DNA of 40,208 bases from Paenibacillus tuaregi (GTDB taxonomy: Bacteria; Bacillota; Bacilli; Paenibacillales; Paenibacillaceae), in the NCBI RefSeq assembly GCF_900086655.1, contig NZ_LT575476.1, positions 4,906,383-4,946,590 on the forward strand, given 5' to 3'. Under the pieces are notes generated by a model. The model was not told where the DNA came from. It made no database searches and was given only the letters and a program-made list of their open reading frames with translations. Position numbers and translations under genes: made by a program. This document shows positions 10,001-17,225 of the stretch, piece after piece; positions within the stretch are counted from its first letter, which is position 1, and the number at the start of each line of letters is the position of its first letter.

Positions 10001-11079
10001 CCTGCACTTCCGGGAATTGGATTCCCATCGCTATCTCTAAAAGCACCGGATGGCACTGTAACGGTATAATTTGTACCTGCCACAAGTGCGACCTGTGGGG
10101 TTATGGTAATCGTATTCGTTCCGCCCCCTGTCACACCAGATGACGTTACTGCCACACTCTGCGCGGACTGGCCGGACGGCTGAATGCTGATGGAGCCGTG
10201 ATCCGGGTATACCGGACGGCTGAAGCTCATCTTCAGATTACTACCAGGAGCCACACTGGTTGTACGGTCTGCCGGACTAACCGAGTTCAGCTGAACTGCC
10301 GCTCCCCGCACGTTAAACACCCAATCAGCAGCTGTATTGAAACCGGCGAAAGGCTGGTTATCGTCATCCACAAAAGCGCCCGGGTCTATAAGCACGTAAT
10401 AACGTTCACCCGGAGTTAGGCCAGTAACCGTGAACTCAGCGGTGTTGCCGCCGGATATAGCGATCTGAGTCGAAGTCACAGACTGGGAGAACGCAGCAAC
10501 GTTATCCGATGTCCGCTTAACGGAAATCGTTCCACTTTTGCCTTTATATATCGGCTTATCAAACGCAAGACTAAGTGTTTGGGAAGATGTATTGATAATT
10601 GCATTATTGGCAGGAGTCACAGAGGCTATCTTAGGAGCCACACTACCGCTGGTCAGCGTCTTGAACGTATAATCGAACGCCGCTGACGTATTCCCCGCCT
10701 TATCTACAAAGGTACCTTCAGACAAACTTATCTTATAATCGGTTCCCGCATCAAAAGTTATCCCGGTGCTGTCGACGTTCCGGATCGTACTGTAAGCATC
10801 CACCACACTTGGCGCTACCGGTATCGTTGCAGCTACCGTCGGCGTCCCAGACGGATCCTTCGTCACCGTAATCGTCCCGTTCCCGGCCTTCACCTCCCGG
10901 TCGAACTGGACCTTCAAATCTACCTTAGCTGGATCGATCCCCTTCGATCCGTCCACCGGTAGTGTAATTATGGGCTTCAGCGTAGGGTCAGGCTGTAAAG
11001 CTGCAGCATTTGCATAGACCGACACAGCCAAGTTCAACACCAGCACTACAGCCAGCCACAATGAAATTCTTCTTCTCAA
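7066..11079 (-). CDS. SLH-anchored surface protein with Big_5 and SwmB-like Ig repeats
   Basis: The product has 1337 residues from a TTG start (11079) behind AGGGGAAG. Residues 1-26 are a signal peptide ending near VYANAA. Four bacterial Ig-like (Big_5) modules follow between about 30 and 490, each with a motif such as VTPANNAIIN or VSPADRTTSV and a 'F..P(I/V)' strand. From about 495 to 895 come four SwmB-like modules (DKTAPVLQSAQL, SGNMVVLTFRDSL, GSGSTVILTYNEAL, KGDTVTVVFNSVL). The C-terminus has three SLH repeats: FSDVNTHWARNDINELASK (ITRSE), FRDVPSGLSSIGYINAAAK (ITREQ) and FKDSRKISSQDLVAKAYQ (ATRAQ). It should bind pyruvylated wall polymer outside the cell. It is a monocistronic unit between metK and its own terminator. 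Role beyond surface coating unknown. Confidence 0.9.
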   Translation of the reverse strand: MRRRISLWLAVVLVLNLAVSVYANAAALQPDPTLKPIITLPVDGSKGIDPAKVDLKVQFDREVKAGNGTITVTKDPSGTPTVAATIPVAPSVVDAYSTIRNVDSTGITFDAGTDYKISLSEGTFVDKAGNTSAAFDYTFKTLTSGSVAPKIASVTPANNAIINTSSQTLSLAFDKPIYKGKSGTISVKRTSDNVAAFSQSVTSTQIAISGGNTAEFTVTGLTPGERYYVLIDPGAFVDDDNQPFAGFNTAADWVFNVRGAAVQLNSVSPADRTTSVAPGSNLKMSFSRPVYPDHGSISIQPSGQSAQSVAVTSSGVTGGGTNTITITPQVALVAGTNYTVTVPSGAFRDSDGNPIPGSAGYSWSFSTGSVVSTQLTVTSKSPSDQSSTASTSVVPTLTFNRSIKLAGSVTSLENGQGGWVTLRKAGSTVIPSALIQASGSQLIISPRSSLDAGATYYVDVAAGAVLDSATGASFAGLSGTQDWSFSTGVADKTAPVLQSAQLYNSSTIRLQYNKTLDSSVSLLTSSFQVTVNDEIRRLYSAYVSGDAVYVTLETGVAVGQNVRISYTGSSIRPIQDINRNAAASFSARDVANGIDSALPKPQDGYVSGNMVVLTFRDSLKSVSSYAAGQFSVTSDGYSRGVSSISQSGSTVYLYLSSYVGDGEVVKVSYSPGSYPLQDYRGQNISGFSDFFVRNTYDTKPPVFTKAEGSGSTVILTYNEALKPSGIPMKSQFSVLVNNSPVYVTAVAINSNQVTLTLASAFTAAQKVTVSYVPASGGISDLNGNLAGYINLEPVNYSSTASQNIRSASVKGDTVTVVFNSVLRYSSPSLPTTLFYVTADQLTKGVQSAALDGSTLTLKLTSPVTSSQVVDLSYAQGGTPIYDSSNNVVPSFSRMALQNLTDSAASNNGLPSYLSMLQSSEFGRAAYMLNSSTASKTSDRSRSGQEISKYTIDNAKLSEAYSYLATAGLDRTLGFEVPATEKAAKVAIPLQPLLEAYTRGGNPSLVVRYGDALYEVPLGKISFVDISRLVGGSTLSSSYLTVQLDRVSKSSLMGQSTNTGAGVTYAAVEDPVDTYISVTSTSTPAAQVLDLKGKLMIRTAKSAPTTQTALLKFDAASRSGTFMPSKAAKLGNYTVLTAEIPGSIITGPVTGITLFSDVNTHWARNDINELASKLIIDGRNTNQFQPDQNITRSEFAVYIAKGLGLSPDVSLGSRFRDVPSGLSSIGYINAAAKAGIITGNTDGTFQPLNSITREQMAIMMVRAMSTAGRNVTLGATPAQTLKVFKDSRKISSQDLVAKAYQEGIIQGTSLTTFDPRGNATRAQAAVMLKRVLTKLGYL

Positions 11080-11335
11080 CGGTTACTTCCCCTTTCAAGT
11101 CTCTCTCCATATGTAAAATTTGGATTAACAAAAAGACAGTCGTATATCTTATGTCGGCAACTTCTTTGTAAATCTTTAGAAAAGCGTAAAAAGATAATTG
11201 AGGCTATGTGAGGGCATCTCTGCCTCCCAAACTTTTAAAAAACAGCTCTACATTTGCTTGGAGTCACATTACTGTTACTGCACAGGACAACCTATTGAAA
11301 TACCAACACTCAACCATATCCCATATCTGCACAAC

Positions 11336-11372
11336 AAAAAGAGCACCGAAGCTTAATTAGCTCCAGTGCTCT
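11336..11372 (-). terminator. Rho-independent terminator of metK
   Basis: AGAGCAC (11340-11346) pairs with GTGCTCT (11366-11372), with extra pairing inside (GGAGC/GCTTC) and a T-run on the minus strand. It lies just after the metK stop. The rest of 11080-11335 shows no gene and should hold the promoter of the SLH gene, which I could not assign. Confidence 0.85.
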
Positions 11373-11388
11373 ATATAATTGATTAAGC

Positions 11389-12591
11389 TTACAGACCCGC
11401 TTGCTCTCTGAGCAGCTCAGCCTTATCTACACGCTCCCACGGAAGATCTACATCAGTACGGCCAAAATGTCCATAAGCCGCGGTTTGTGCGTAGATCGGA
11501 CGACGCAGATCCAGCATACGGATGATGCCCGCAGGGCGAAGGTCAAAGTTGTTGCTGACAAGCTCAACGAGCTTCTCTTCGGATACTTTGCCGGTTCCGT
11601 ATGTATCGACGTTGATCGATACCGGTGTTGCTACGCCAATAGCGTAAGCAAGCTGGATTTCCACTTTGTCAGCAAGACCAGCGGCAACCAGGTTTTTAGC
11701 CACATAACGTGCTGCATATGCTGCAGAACGGTCTACCTTCGTAGGATCCTTACCGGAGAATGCGCCGCCGCCGTGGCGAGCATAACCACCGTAAGTATCC
11801 ACGATGATCTTGCGGCCTGTCAGACCGGCATCCCCTTGAGGTCCGCCAATAACGAAACGGCCTGTCGGGTTAATGAAATATTTAGTTTCTGCATCCAGCA
11901 ATTCAGCTGGAACAACAGGAAGAATAACCTTTTCTTTAATGTCAGCTTGGATCTGCTCCAAGGTTGCTTCTTCAGCATGCTGTGTCGATACAACAATGGT
12001 ATCCACACGGGTCGGCTTGCCGTCCACATACTCGATGGTTACCTGTGTCTTACCGTCAGGACGAAGATAGTCCAGTGTGCCGTCTTTACGCACTTCAGAC
12101 AGACGACGCGCGATACGGTGGGACAGAGCAATTGGAAGAGGCATAAGTTCAGGAGTTTCGTTGGTCGCAAAACCAAACATCAAACCTTGGTCGCCCGCAC
12201 CAATATCAGCGGTTTCCTTATCCACTTGGGCAGGGTCGCGGGACTCTAACGCCGCATTCACGCCTTGGGCGATATCCGCGGACTGTTCATTCAGTGACGT
12301 CAGCACTGCGCAGGTATTATAGTCAAAACCATACTTCGCACGGGTATATCCAATATCCTTGACGGTCTTACGTACGATAGATGGGATATCCACGTATTCG
12401 GATTTCGTACTAATTTCGCCGATTACAAGTACAAGCCCCGTTGCAACGGATACTTCGCAAGCCACACGAGCGTTAGGGTCATTAGCCAGAAATGCGTCAA
12501 GCACCGCATCAGAAATCTGGTCACAAATCTTGTCCGGATGTCCTTCAGTAACGGACTCGGAAGTAAATAGATGGCGCCCTTTAATGGACAT
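11389..12591 (-). CDS. metK: S-adenosylmethionine synthetase
   Basis: The product is a cytoplasmic enzyme of 400 residues, full length for MetK, making S-adenosylmethionine from methionine and ATP. Signature sequences are SVTEGHPDKICDQISDAVLD near the N-terminus, GAGDQGLMFGFA (about 120), FVIGGPQGDAGLTGRKIIVD and the phosphate-binding loop GGGAFSGKDPTKVDRSAAYA. ATG 12591 has GGGAGG 10 nt upstream. A near-perfect sigma-A promoter (12697-12725) precedes it, but a terminator-like hairpin (12644-12675) lies between promoter and gene. The leader contains no recognisable S-box. It has its own terminator and is bracketed by unrelated spore and surface genes. Confidence 0.97.
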   Translation of the reverse strand: MSIKGRHLFTSESVTEGHPDKICDQISDAVLDAFLANDPNARVACEVSVATGLVLVIGEISTKSEYVDIPSIVRKTVKDIGYTRAKYGFDYNTCAVLTSLNEQSADIAQGVNAALESRDPAQVDKETADIGAGDQGLMFGFATNETPELMPLPIALSHRIARRLSEVRKDGTLDYLRPDGKTQVTIEYVDGKPTRVDTIVVSTQHAEEATLEQIQADIKEKVILPVVPAELLDAETKYFINPTGRFVIGGPQGDAGLTGRKIIVDTYGGYARHGGGAFSGKDPTKVDRSAAYAARYVAKNLVAAGLADKVEIQLAYAIGVATPVSINVDTYGTGKVSEEKLVELVSNNFDLRPAGIIRMLDLRRPIYAQTAAYGHFGRTDVDLPWERVDKAELLREQAGL

Positions 12592-12643
12592 GAATTCTCA
12601 ACCTCCCATAGGGATGTATGGCCACCGCCAATTCATCCTACAC

Positions 12644-12675
12644 AAAAAATGAACCTTTTCCGAGCGGAAAAGGTT
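12644..12675 (-). terminator. Terminator-like hairpin in the metK leader (possible attenuator)
   Basis: AACCTTTTCC (12652-12661) and GGAAAAGGTT (12666-12675) form a perfect 10-bp stem with a 4-nt loop, followed on the minus strand by CA and six T. It lies downstream of the metK promoter and upstream of the metK start, so metK transcripts must pass it. It could also terminate the SASP transcript entering from the right. Confidence 0.75.
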
Positions 12676-12696
12676 GAAGTACAAGCCTCAAAAGTC

Positions 12697-12725
12697 ATAT
12701 TAACGTATTTGTACCCCCCTGTCAA
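12697..12725 (-). promoter_or_regulatory. Sigma-A promoter of metK
   Basis: Minus strand TTGACA (12720-12725), a 17-nt spacer, then TAATAT (12697-12702): consensus -35 and 5 of 6 in the -10. The transcript should begin near 12690, about 100 nt before the metK start codon and only about 15 nt before the hairpin. Confidence 0.75.
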
Positions 12726-12790
12726 TCAAGGGACCAGGCTTATGATTCCTTATTCCGTTGTATCCAATTTAAGGTGAATAAGTGCCATAA

Positions 12791-13072
12791 TTATAATGTA
12801 AAATGCCGCTCCGCATGCGCCACCAATCGCTTGGTAATTTCCCCGCCGACAGAACCATTCTCTCTCGAGGTTAGATGCCCCCAGCTGCTGGTCGTATGAC
12901 CACCGCCGATGCTGCCCAGCTCCCCGGAGAACTCCGTATCGGCTGAGCCGAGTGAACCTGCCCCATAACCAACGGGAAGGCCAAATTCCGCTGCGATTTC
13001 ATATTTCATCTGTCTAAGCGCTTCACGGCTTTGTGGGACGATTTGACGATTTCTCCGACTGTTACTAGCCAT
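12791..13072 (-). CDS. Alpha/beta-type small acid-soluble spore protein with internal insertion
   Basis: The product has 93 residues. The N-terminal half (REALRQMKYEIAAEFGLPVG) and C-terminal half (NGSVGGEITKRLVAHAERHF) match the two conserved blocks of DNA-protecting spore SASPs, including the germination-protease region EIAAEFG. Classic members are 60-72 residues; here some 30 Gly/Ser-rich residues (GSLGSADTEFSGELGSIGGG onward) separate the blocks. It should coat DNA in the forespore and be degraded at germination. The start ATG has AGGAGG upstream; the region 13073-13182 should hold a sigma-G type promoter, with GATACTA as the possible -10, but I could not assign it with confidence. Confidence 0.88.
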   Translation of the reverse strand: MASNSRRNRQIVPQSREALRQMKYEIAAEFGLPVGYGAGSLGSADTEFSGELGSIGGGHTTSSWGHLTSRENGSVGGEITKRLVAHAERHFTL

Positions 13073-13182
13073 TAGAATACACCTCCTGTGTAATTGTTAT
13101 ACAGGATTAGTATCTCTGATATGTTAACTTATAATCTTATGAATGTTTGTTAACTCAAGCAGAACTTGGCGATGGAGTAAGG

Positions 13183-13746
13183 TTATTTAATGACATAACC
13201 TCCGCGTACCATTACGGTTACGCTCATCTTTTGCCCATCAGCTACTTGAATACCCCGGCCTTCTCTTGGAAAAGATAACAGATGATTGCTCTGGGCCGCT
13301 TCGCCATTGGCCACATCGATCCCGTCAGTAAGATCCGCGACGCCATTCGCATCTGCACTATAAATAACCGCCTTACCTCCGCGGACAATGAATTCCGTGC
13401 CAGCTTTGGCTACCATAGTCTGTCCAGGCTTAAGGGTTACTACTTCAATTCCGTCGCTGGATGCCGCACCCCCAGCTGATGTACCGCCACCAGTACCTGT
13501 GCCAGCGCCAGATCCGCTTCCTGTGTTCGGAGTTGGCTTCGTCGGTGTTGAGCCGCCCCCAGTTCCACCACCAAGAGCCTTCTGAATCTGCTGATCCACA
13601 TAACTCTTTGTCACAACCGGATCATCCGCAGTTCCAGGCTGATTCGCAACACCGGCTCCTTCCGCCTGAAGATTCATTAGCGAGCCTGCCAGCAGCCCAC
13701 CACCAATAAGAACGGCCGCAGCCGTGATCTTCCAAGTCTTCTTCAT
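13183..13746 (-). CDS. Small secreted protein of unknown function
   Basis: The product has 187 residues with a clear signal peptide (MKKTWKITAAAVLIGGGLLA, cleavage probably near LQAEGA). A short helix follows (VVTKSYVDQQIQKALGG), then a Gly/Ser/Thr-rich linker at about 58-100. The C-terminal beta-rich domain has VVTLKPGQTMVAKAGTEFIV, RGGKAVIYSADANGVADLTD and ends in VTVMVRGGYVIK. ATG 13746 has AGGAGG 6 nt upstream. The domain order suggests a stalked extracellular beta domain, but I do not recognise a family. It lies downstream of an 859-residue secreted protein, separated by a strong terminator, so it is its own unit. Confidence 0.8.
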   Translation of the reverse strand: MKKTWKITAAAVLIGGGLLAGSLMNLQAEGAGVANQPGTADDPVVTKSYVDQQIQKALGGGTGGGSTPTKPTPNTGSGSGAGTGTGGGTSAGGAASSDGIEVVTLKPGQTMVAKAGTEFIVRGGKAVIYSADANGVADLTDGIDVANGEAAQSNHLLSFPREGRGIQVADGQKMSVTVMVRGGYVIK

Positions 13747-13817
13747 GATGTTCCTCCTGCCACTTTAGGAAATTTCTTCTCTTTCTATTAATGATAGAGG
13801 TTTTGATAGAGGGAGAC

Positions 13818-13850
13818 AAGGAAAAATCCCCTTCCCGGGGATTTTTCCTT
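13818..13850 (-). terminator. Strong hairpin terminator after the 859-residue protein gene
   Basis: AAGGAAAAATCCCC (13818-13831) and GGGGATTTTTCCTT (13837-13850) form a 14-bp perfect stem with a 5-nt loop. The arms are near-symmetrical, so it may act in both directions. It lies 10 nt beyond the stop codon of the gene at 13860-16439. Confidence 0.88.
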
Positions 13851-13859
13851 AAGTATTCC

Positions 13860-16439
13860 TTACCATTCCTCATTAGGCGTAACCTGAACAGTATGGTAGT
13901 TATAGCTCTGGTTTGCCAATTTTACTTTCTGTCCCTGGAACTGATCATAAATCGACAGGCTAAATGAACCATATTTCATCTTTTCATAAATTGAATCTTC
14001 AACACTAAATGAAAACGTCCCATTCGTTCCTAACTTGAGATCTGTCTCGGGGGCGACTTCCTTCTCCATGACTCTTCCACTAGAATCTTTAATCTCAAAA
14101 ATAAACTTATGTCCCAAATCCCCTATATTATAATCCGCTGACTTACTTAGGTTGTAATTGAGGTTTACTCGAACCGAAGTAGAGTCACTAAGGTAAGCAT
14201 CTACCTTGTTAACATTCAAGGTGTACGGGAACAATTCAACGTCCTTAAGTGTGCCCCTTAATCCTATCTGCTTCATATTCACTTCAAGCGCTGCAGCATT
14301 CACATAACCTGTAGGCTCAGCTTTCACTGGAGTCAACTTATTCTCTGTAATGCCTTCCCCAAGAACTAACTTCATATCCGAGGCATTGATCTTACTTGGA
14401 ATCTTGGACCATAGAGCAATTATACTCTTCTCTTCTGGACCCACGGGGGTTTCGATTTGAATTGCTTTAGCTTTATAGTTTTGCCCGCCTGCGGCTTTGT
14501 AATAACCAACCATTTGTGACAGATCAATCTGGTGGCTTTCCAAGTTTTTGACTTCAACTTCAGAATAGATGATATCGGAATTAGCTCCTGGATATACTAC
14601 AGTTCTTAGTATTTTAAACTCCTGCTTACGGCCATCCGTCATCATTTGATACGGACTTTCTTTTTTTATTGTAGGGATTTCTGTTAGGTTGCCGAGATTC
14701 GTGAATTGAAACCAAGGAGAAGTAGTCTGCGAGTTACCTTCACCAGATTTCTCAAGCAATGATATCTGAAGTTGACTAAAATCTAGATAGGATGGCAGTT
14801 TTGATACAACATACAGATCCGATGATTTGCCTGCTCCTATCAAGCTCACACTCTGTGTATTCACTAGGCGGGTGTCTCCAGTAAGCTTGGCAGAATCAAC
14901 AGTAAACTGGCCAGTCAATTCAGGAAGAATTATAGTTTTATTACTTTTATTTGAAACAGTAACTCTAGCTGTCAGTATATCACCGTCACTCCAAGGCAAT
15001 CGCTGCACATTAGATAATGTGAGGCCAAGCAACCCATTATTTGTTTGAAGGAATTGCTCAATTCCTGTTGTATTCTGCATCGGACTGGCCTCTGGAAGTG
15101 CAAAAACTCCCACTGGATAAGTAAAAGGAACATCCTTGTTTGTGTTTGTAGTTCCGCCCTCTTTATCTGGAGGTGTGACGGCCTGTGGAGCATTAACGAA
15201 AAGCTTCATTGCACCTCCGGTCATATTGGAGGGCACTGTAATATTAAGTCTCAAATTTCGCTCATCTTCAGGTTTAAGAGTCATATTCTCTATACCTTGA
15301 ACCTGAATGGGAAGTGTGTAGCCAGTTGAAGTATGAAGTACAAACTCATACTTAGGAACTGCAACTGTTGTTGTACCGATATTACGTAAATTGAATTGTA
15401 TAGCTAAGTCACTGCTATCATAACTTTGGTTCATCCATGCGCCCTTAACAGTTGCTGAGATTTTCCCATTAGGAAGAGTAATGATCTTGTCTTTATAAGG
15501 CTCTACTGTAATAGACTGATTCTTTGTTGTAGGAAGTTGGAAAGTTGCTAATGGCAAACTTAACTTCGTCGTCTCATCATCTTGAATAACCTGAAGTTCT
15601 AAATTCTTAAGCGGCACCTTCTTAGGAATTGAGGCCATAAAATTTAGCTTTTTAGTGTCCTGTGGCTGAACCCGATAGTCCACACTTGTTGAATCAGCAG
15701 TAAGTGGATAGTTGGACCCGTTCGCAGTCTTGACGACCATTTTCACTTTTGGGTCTTCGAACAATTTAGAACCGATATTACGAAGATCTACAGTTACTCC
15801 TACATAATTATATTCACCTGATTGATACGTCGTTACCTGATTCATATACATCTTGATCGGCGCTTCATTAATGCGGAAACTCTTGGCCTGCCCTACAGGA
15901 GTAGAGGTCAGGTAAGCTGCCGGAACTTTAAATGATCCAACATTATTCTCGTAATTTGGTTTACTAAAATCCCATTTTACGATCTGAAACGCAAGATCAC
16001 TAATTTTTGTGTTTTTTCCAGTGTTAACTACATAGGTTAGAGTCATTGAGGAACCAGGTGCTATACTCTTCTTTGCAGCATCTGTAGACTTAAGCTTAGC
16101 ACTATAAACGGATCCCCCACTGGATCGGACTCTTGTCCAATAATCTGTCAGATCCAAGCTTCTAGCCTCACCGTTACTGAAGGTAAGGCTGTATGTTAAA
16201 ATACTTCCTTCGTCTTGGGTTAGGATATTAACTTCGGATAAGCGTACCGTGCTTTTTGCTGTTAGTTTTACTGCTGGTAATGCATTAATTGTATGAACTA
16301 CAGGAACTGATATTTTACTAGTAGTCGTTTTACTTTTATTCTGAACTTTGGTATTGGACGCATTCGTCGTGCTTGTCACAGTGCTTCCTATAATTAGAGA
16401 TAAGCCCAAAGTAACAGCCGTCATCGGGATCTTCTTCAA
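13860..16439 (-). CDS. Large secreted protein built of repeated beta modules, function unknown
   Basis: The product has 859 residues from a TTG start (16439) 8 nt behind AGGAGG. The signal peptide is MKKIPMTAVTLGLSLIIGST, continuing to about residue 28. The rest is about six related beta-sandwich-like modules, each with an alternating core such as VGVTVDLRNIGSKLFEDPKV, DLAIQFNLRNIGTTTVAVPK, TARVTVSNKSNKTIILPELT, YSEVEVKNLESHQIDLSQMV and RVNLNYNLSKSADYN. The recurring pattern (strand, (L/K)N-hydrophobic-G/S, strand) recalls DUF4352-like Ig folds. There is no SLH, LPXTG or transmembrane segment, so it is either released or held by partners. It is divergent from the stalk-domain gene at 16595. 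Lower GC than its neighbours. Confidence 0.8.
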   Translation of the reverse strand: MKKIPMTAVTLGLSLIIGSTVTSTTNASNTKVQNKSKTTTSKISVPVVHTINALPAVKLTAKSTVRLSEVNILTQDEGSILTYSLTFSNGEARSLDLTDYWTRVRSSGGSVYSAKLKSTDAAKKSIAPGSSMTLTYVVNTGKNTKISDLAFQIVKWDFSKPNYENNVGSFKVPAAYLTSTPVGQAKSFRINEAPIKMYMNQVTTYQSGEYNYVGVTVDLRNIGSKLFEDPKVKMVVKTANGSNYPLTADSTSVDYRVQPQDTKKLNFMASIPKKVPLKNLELQVIQDDETTKLSLPLATFQLPTTKNQSITVEPYKDKIITLPNGKISATVKGAWMNQSYDSSDLAIQFNLRNIGTTTVAVPKYEFVLHTSTGYTLPIQVQGIENMTLKPEDERNLRLNITVPSNMTGGAMKLFVNAPQAVTPPDKEGGTTNTNKDVPFTYPVGVFALPEASPMQNTTGIEQFLQTNNGLLGLTLSNVQRLPWSDGDILTARVTVSNKSNKTIILPELTGQFTVDSAKLTGDTRLVNTQSVSLIGAGKSSDLYVVSKLPSYLDFSQLQISLLEKSGEGNSQTTSPWFQFTNLGNLTEIPTIKKESPYQMMTDGRKQEFKILRTVVYPGANSDIIYSEVEVKNLESHQIDLSQMVGYYKAAGGQNYKAKAIQIETPVGPEEKSIIALWSKIPSKINASDMKLVLGEGITENKLTPVKAEPTGYVNAAALEVNMKQIGLRGTLKDVELFPYTLNVNKVDAYLSDSTSVRVNLNYNLSKSADYNIGDLGHKFIFEIKDSSGRVMEKEVAPETDLKLGTNGTFSFSVEDSIYEKMKYGSFSLSIYDQFQGQKVKLANQSYNYHTVQVTPNEEW

Positions 16440-16594
16440 ACTGTCTTCCTCCTATGGCAATATAAGGTATTAATATTAAAACGTTTGATAATCAAAAATG
16501 TTTCGTTATTTTCCTTTAAAAATTAAAATGGCTATTTTCAAATGCTAACTAACTGGGTAATATTATGGTAATAAACCCCAAGGAGTGATACATA

Positions 16595-17101
16595 GTGAAA
16601 AAAATGATTATTGGATTAACCGTTGGAATGCTTATTGGCTCTTCTACTTTAGCCGTAGCGGCTAACTCTAAATCGATTCTGGCTTCGTTGGCCAAATACA
16701 ATATTGTGGTGAATGGTCAAGTCAAAGAAACAGTTTCTAGCCAATTAGAGTACAAAGGGACAACTTATCTACCAATTCGAGAAACTGCAGGAATTTTCGG
16801 CTATAACACTCAGTTTGATGCTAAATCAGGGAGCATTAGTTTCACCACTATTAAGGATTGGATTACACTTTCAGAATTTGAGAATTTGAATGCTATCACC
16901 ATTGTTTCTACAAAAGATGAGGGCATTTATAACGTTACTAAGAAGGGGAAAACATTATTTTTAATAGACGCGTCTAAACTTAAAGATGGAGACGAAACAA
17001 CATCTGTTGATAGTGATGGTAAAGTAATACACATTAAAAAATCACTAGGGGCTATTTACTTAAAGAAAGCTGACATTGATAAAATTGGGTTATATGTATA
17101 A
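16595..17101 (+). CDS. Secreted stalk-domain (copper amine oxidase N-terminal-like) protein
   Basis: This is the only convincing plus-strand gene: 168 residues from GTG 16595, 9 nt behind AAGGAG. Residues 1-23 are a signal peptide (MKKMIIGLTVGMLIGSSTLA). Residues about 30-80 are one stalk repeat of the Cu_amine_oxidN type (YNIVVNGQVKETVSSQLEYK, TTYLPIRETAGIFGYN). The remainder is an acidic/basic beta region. The same fold ends the 900-residue glycosidase-type protein. Despite the family name such modules bear no copper site; they act as wall or exopolysaccharide attachment or scaffold modules. A perfect terminator follows. Divergent from the 859-residue protein over a 155-bp AT-rich gap that should hold both promoters. 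Confidence 0.85.
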   Translation: MKKMIIGLTVGMLIGSSTLAVAANSKSILASLAKYNIVVNGQVKETVSSQLEYKGTTYLPIRETAGIFGYNTQFDAKSGSISFTTIKDWITLSEFENLNAITIVSTKDEGIYNVTKKGKTLFLIDASKLKDGDETTSVDSDGKVIHIKKSLGAIYLKKADIDKIGLYV

Positions 17102-17113
17102 GTTTTTCAAGCA

Positions 17114-17157
17114 AAAGAAACCTTTGATTAAGTTAACACTTAGTCAAAGGTTTCTTT
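17114..17157 (+). terminator. Terminator of the stalk-domain gene
   Basis: AAAGAAACCTTTGA (17114-17127) and TCAAAGGTTTCTTT (17144-17157) form a 14-bp perfect stem; the plus strand then runs into TTTTT-type sequence. It begins 13 nt after the stop codon. Confidence 0.88.
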
Positions 17158-17180
17158 TTAGTTGAAGCATATCATACAAT

Positions 17181-17214
17181 AAGAAAGACCTGTGCAATGG
17201 CACAGGTCTTTCTT
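17181..17214 (-). terminator. Bidirectional hairpin terminator of the S-layer gene
   Basis: AAGAAAGACCTGTGC (17181-17195) and GCACAGGTCTTTCTT (17200-17214) form a 15-bp perfect stem with a 4-nt loop. It lies 12 nt after the S-layer stop codon. With the plus-strand terminator it insulates the two convergent genes. Confidence 0.9.
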
Positions 17215-17225
17215 TTGTTCTGATA

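Noticed and set aside
11401..12249. A 282-codon plus-strand frame opposite metK
   Set aside because: Antisense to the conserved enzyme; no ribosome site and no recognisable domain.
12592..12790. SAM riboswitch (S-box) upstream of metK
   Set aside because: The leader between promoter and start is too short before the hairpin, and the conserved S-box core is not present.
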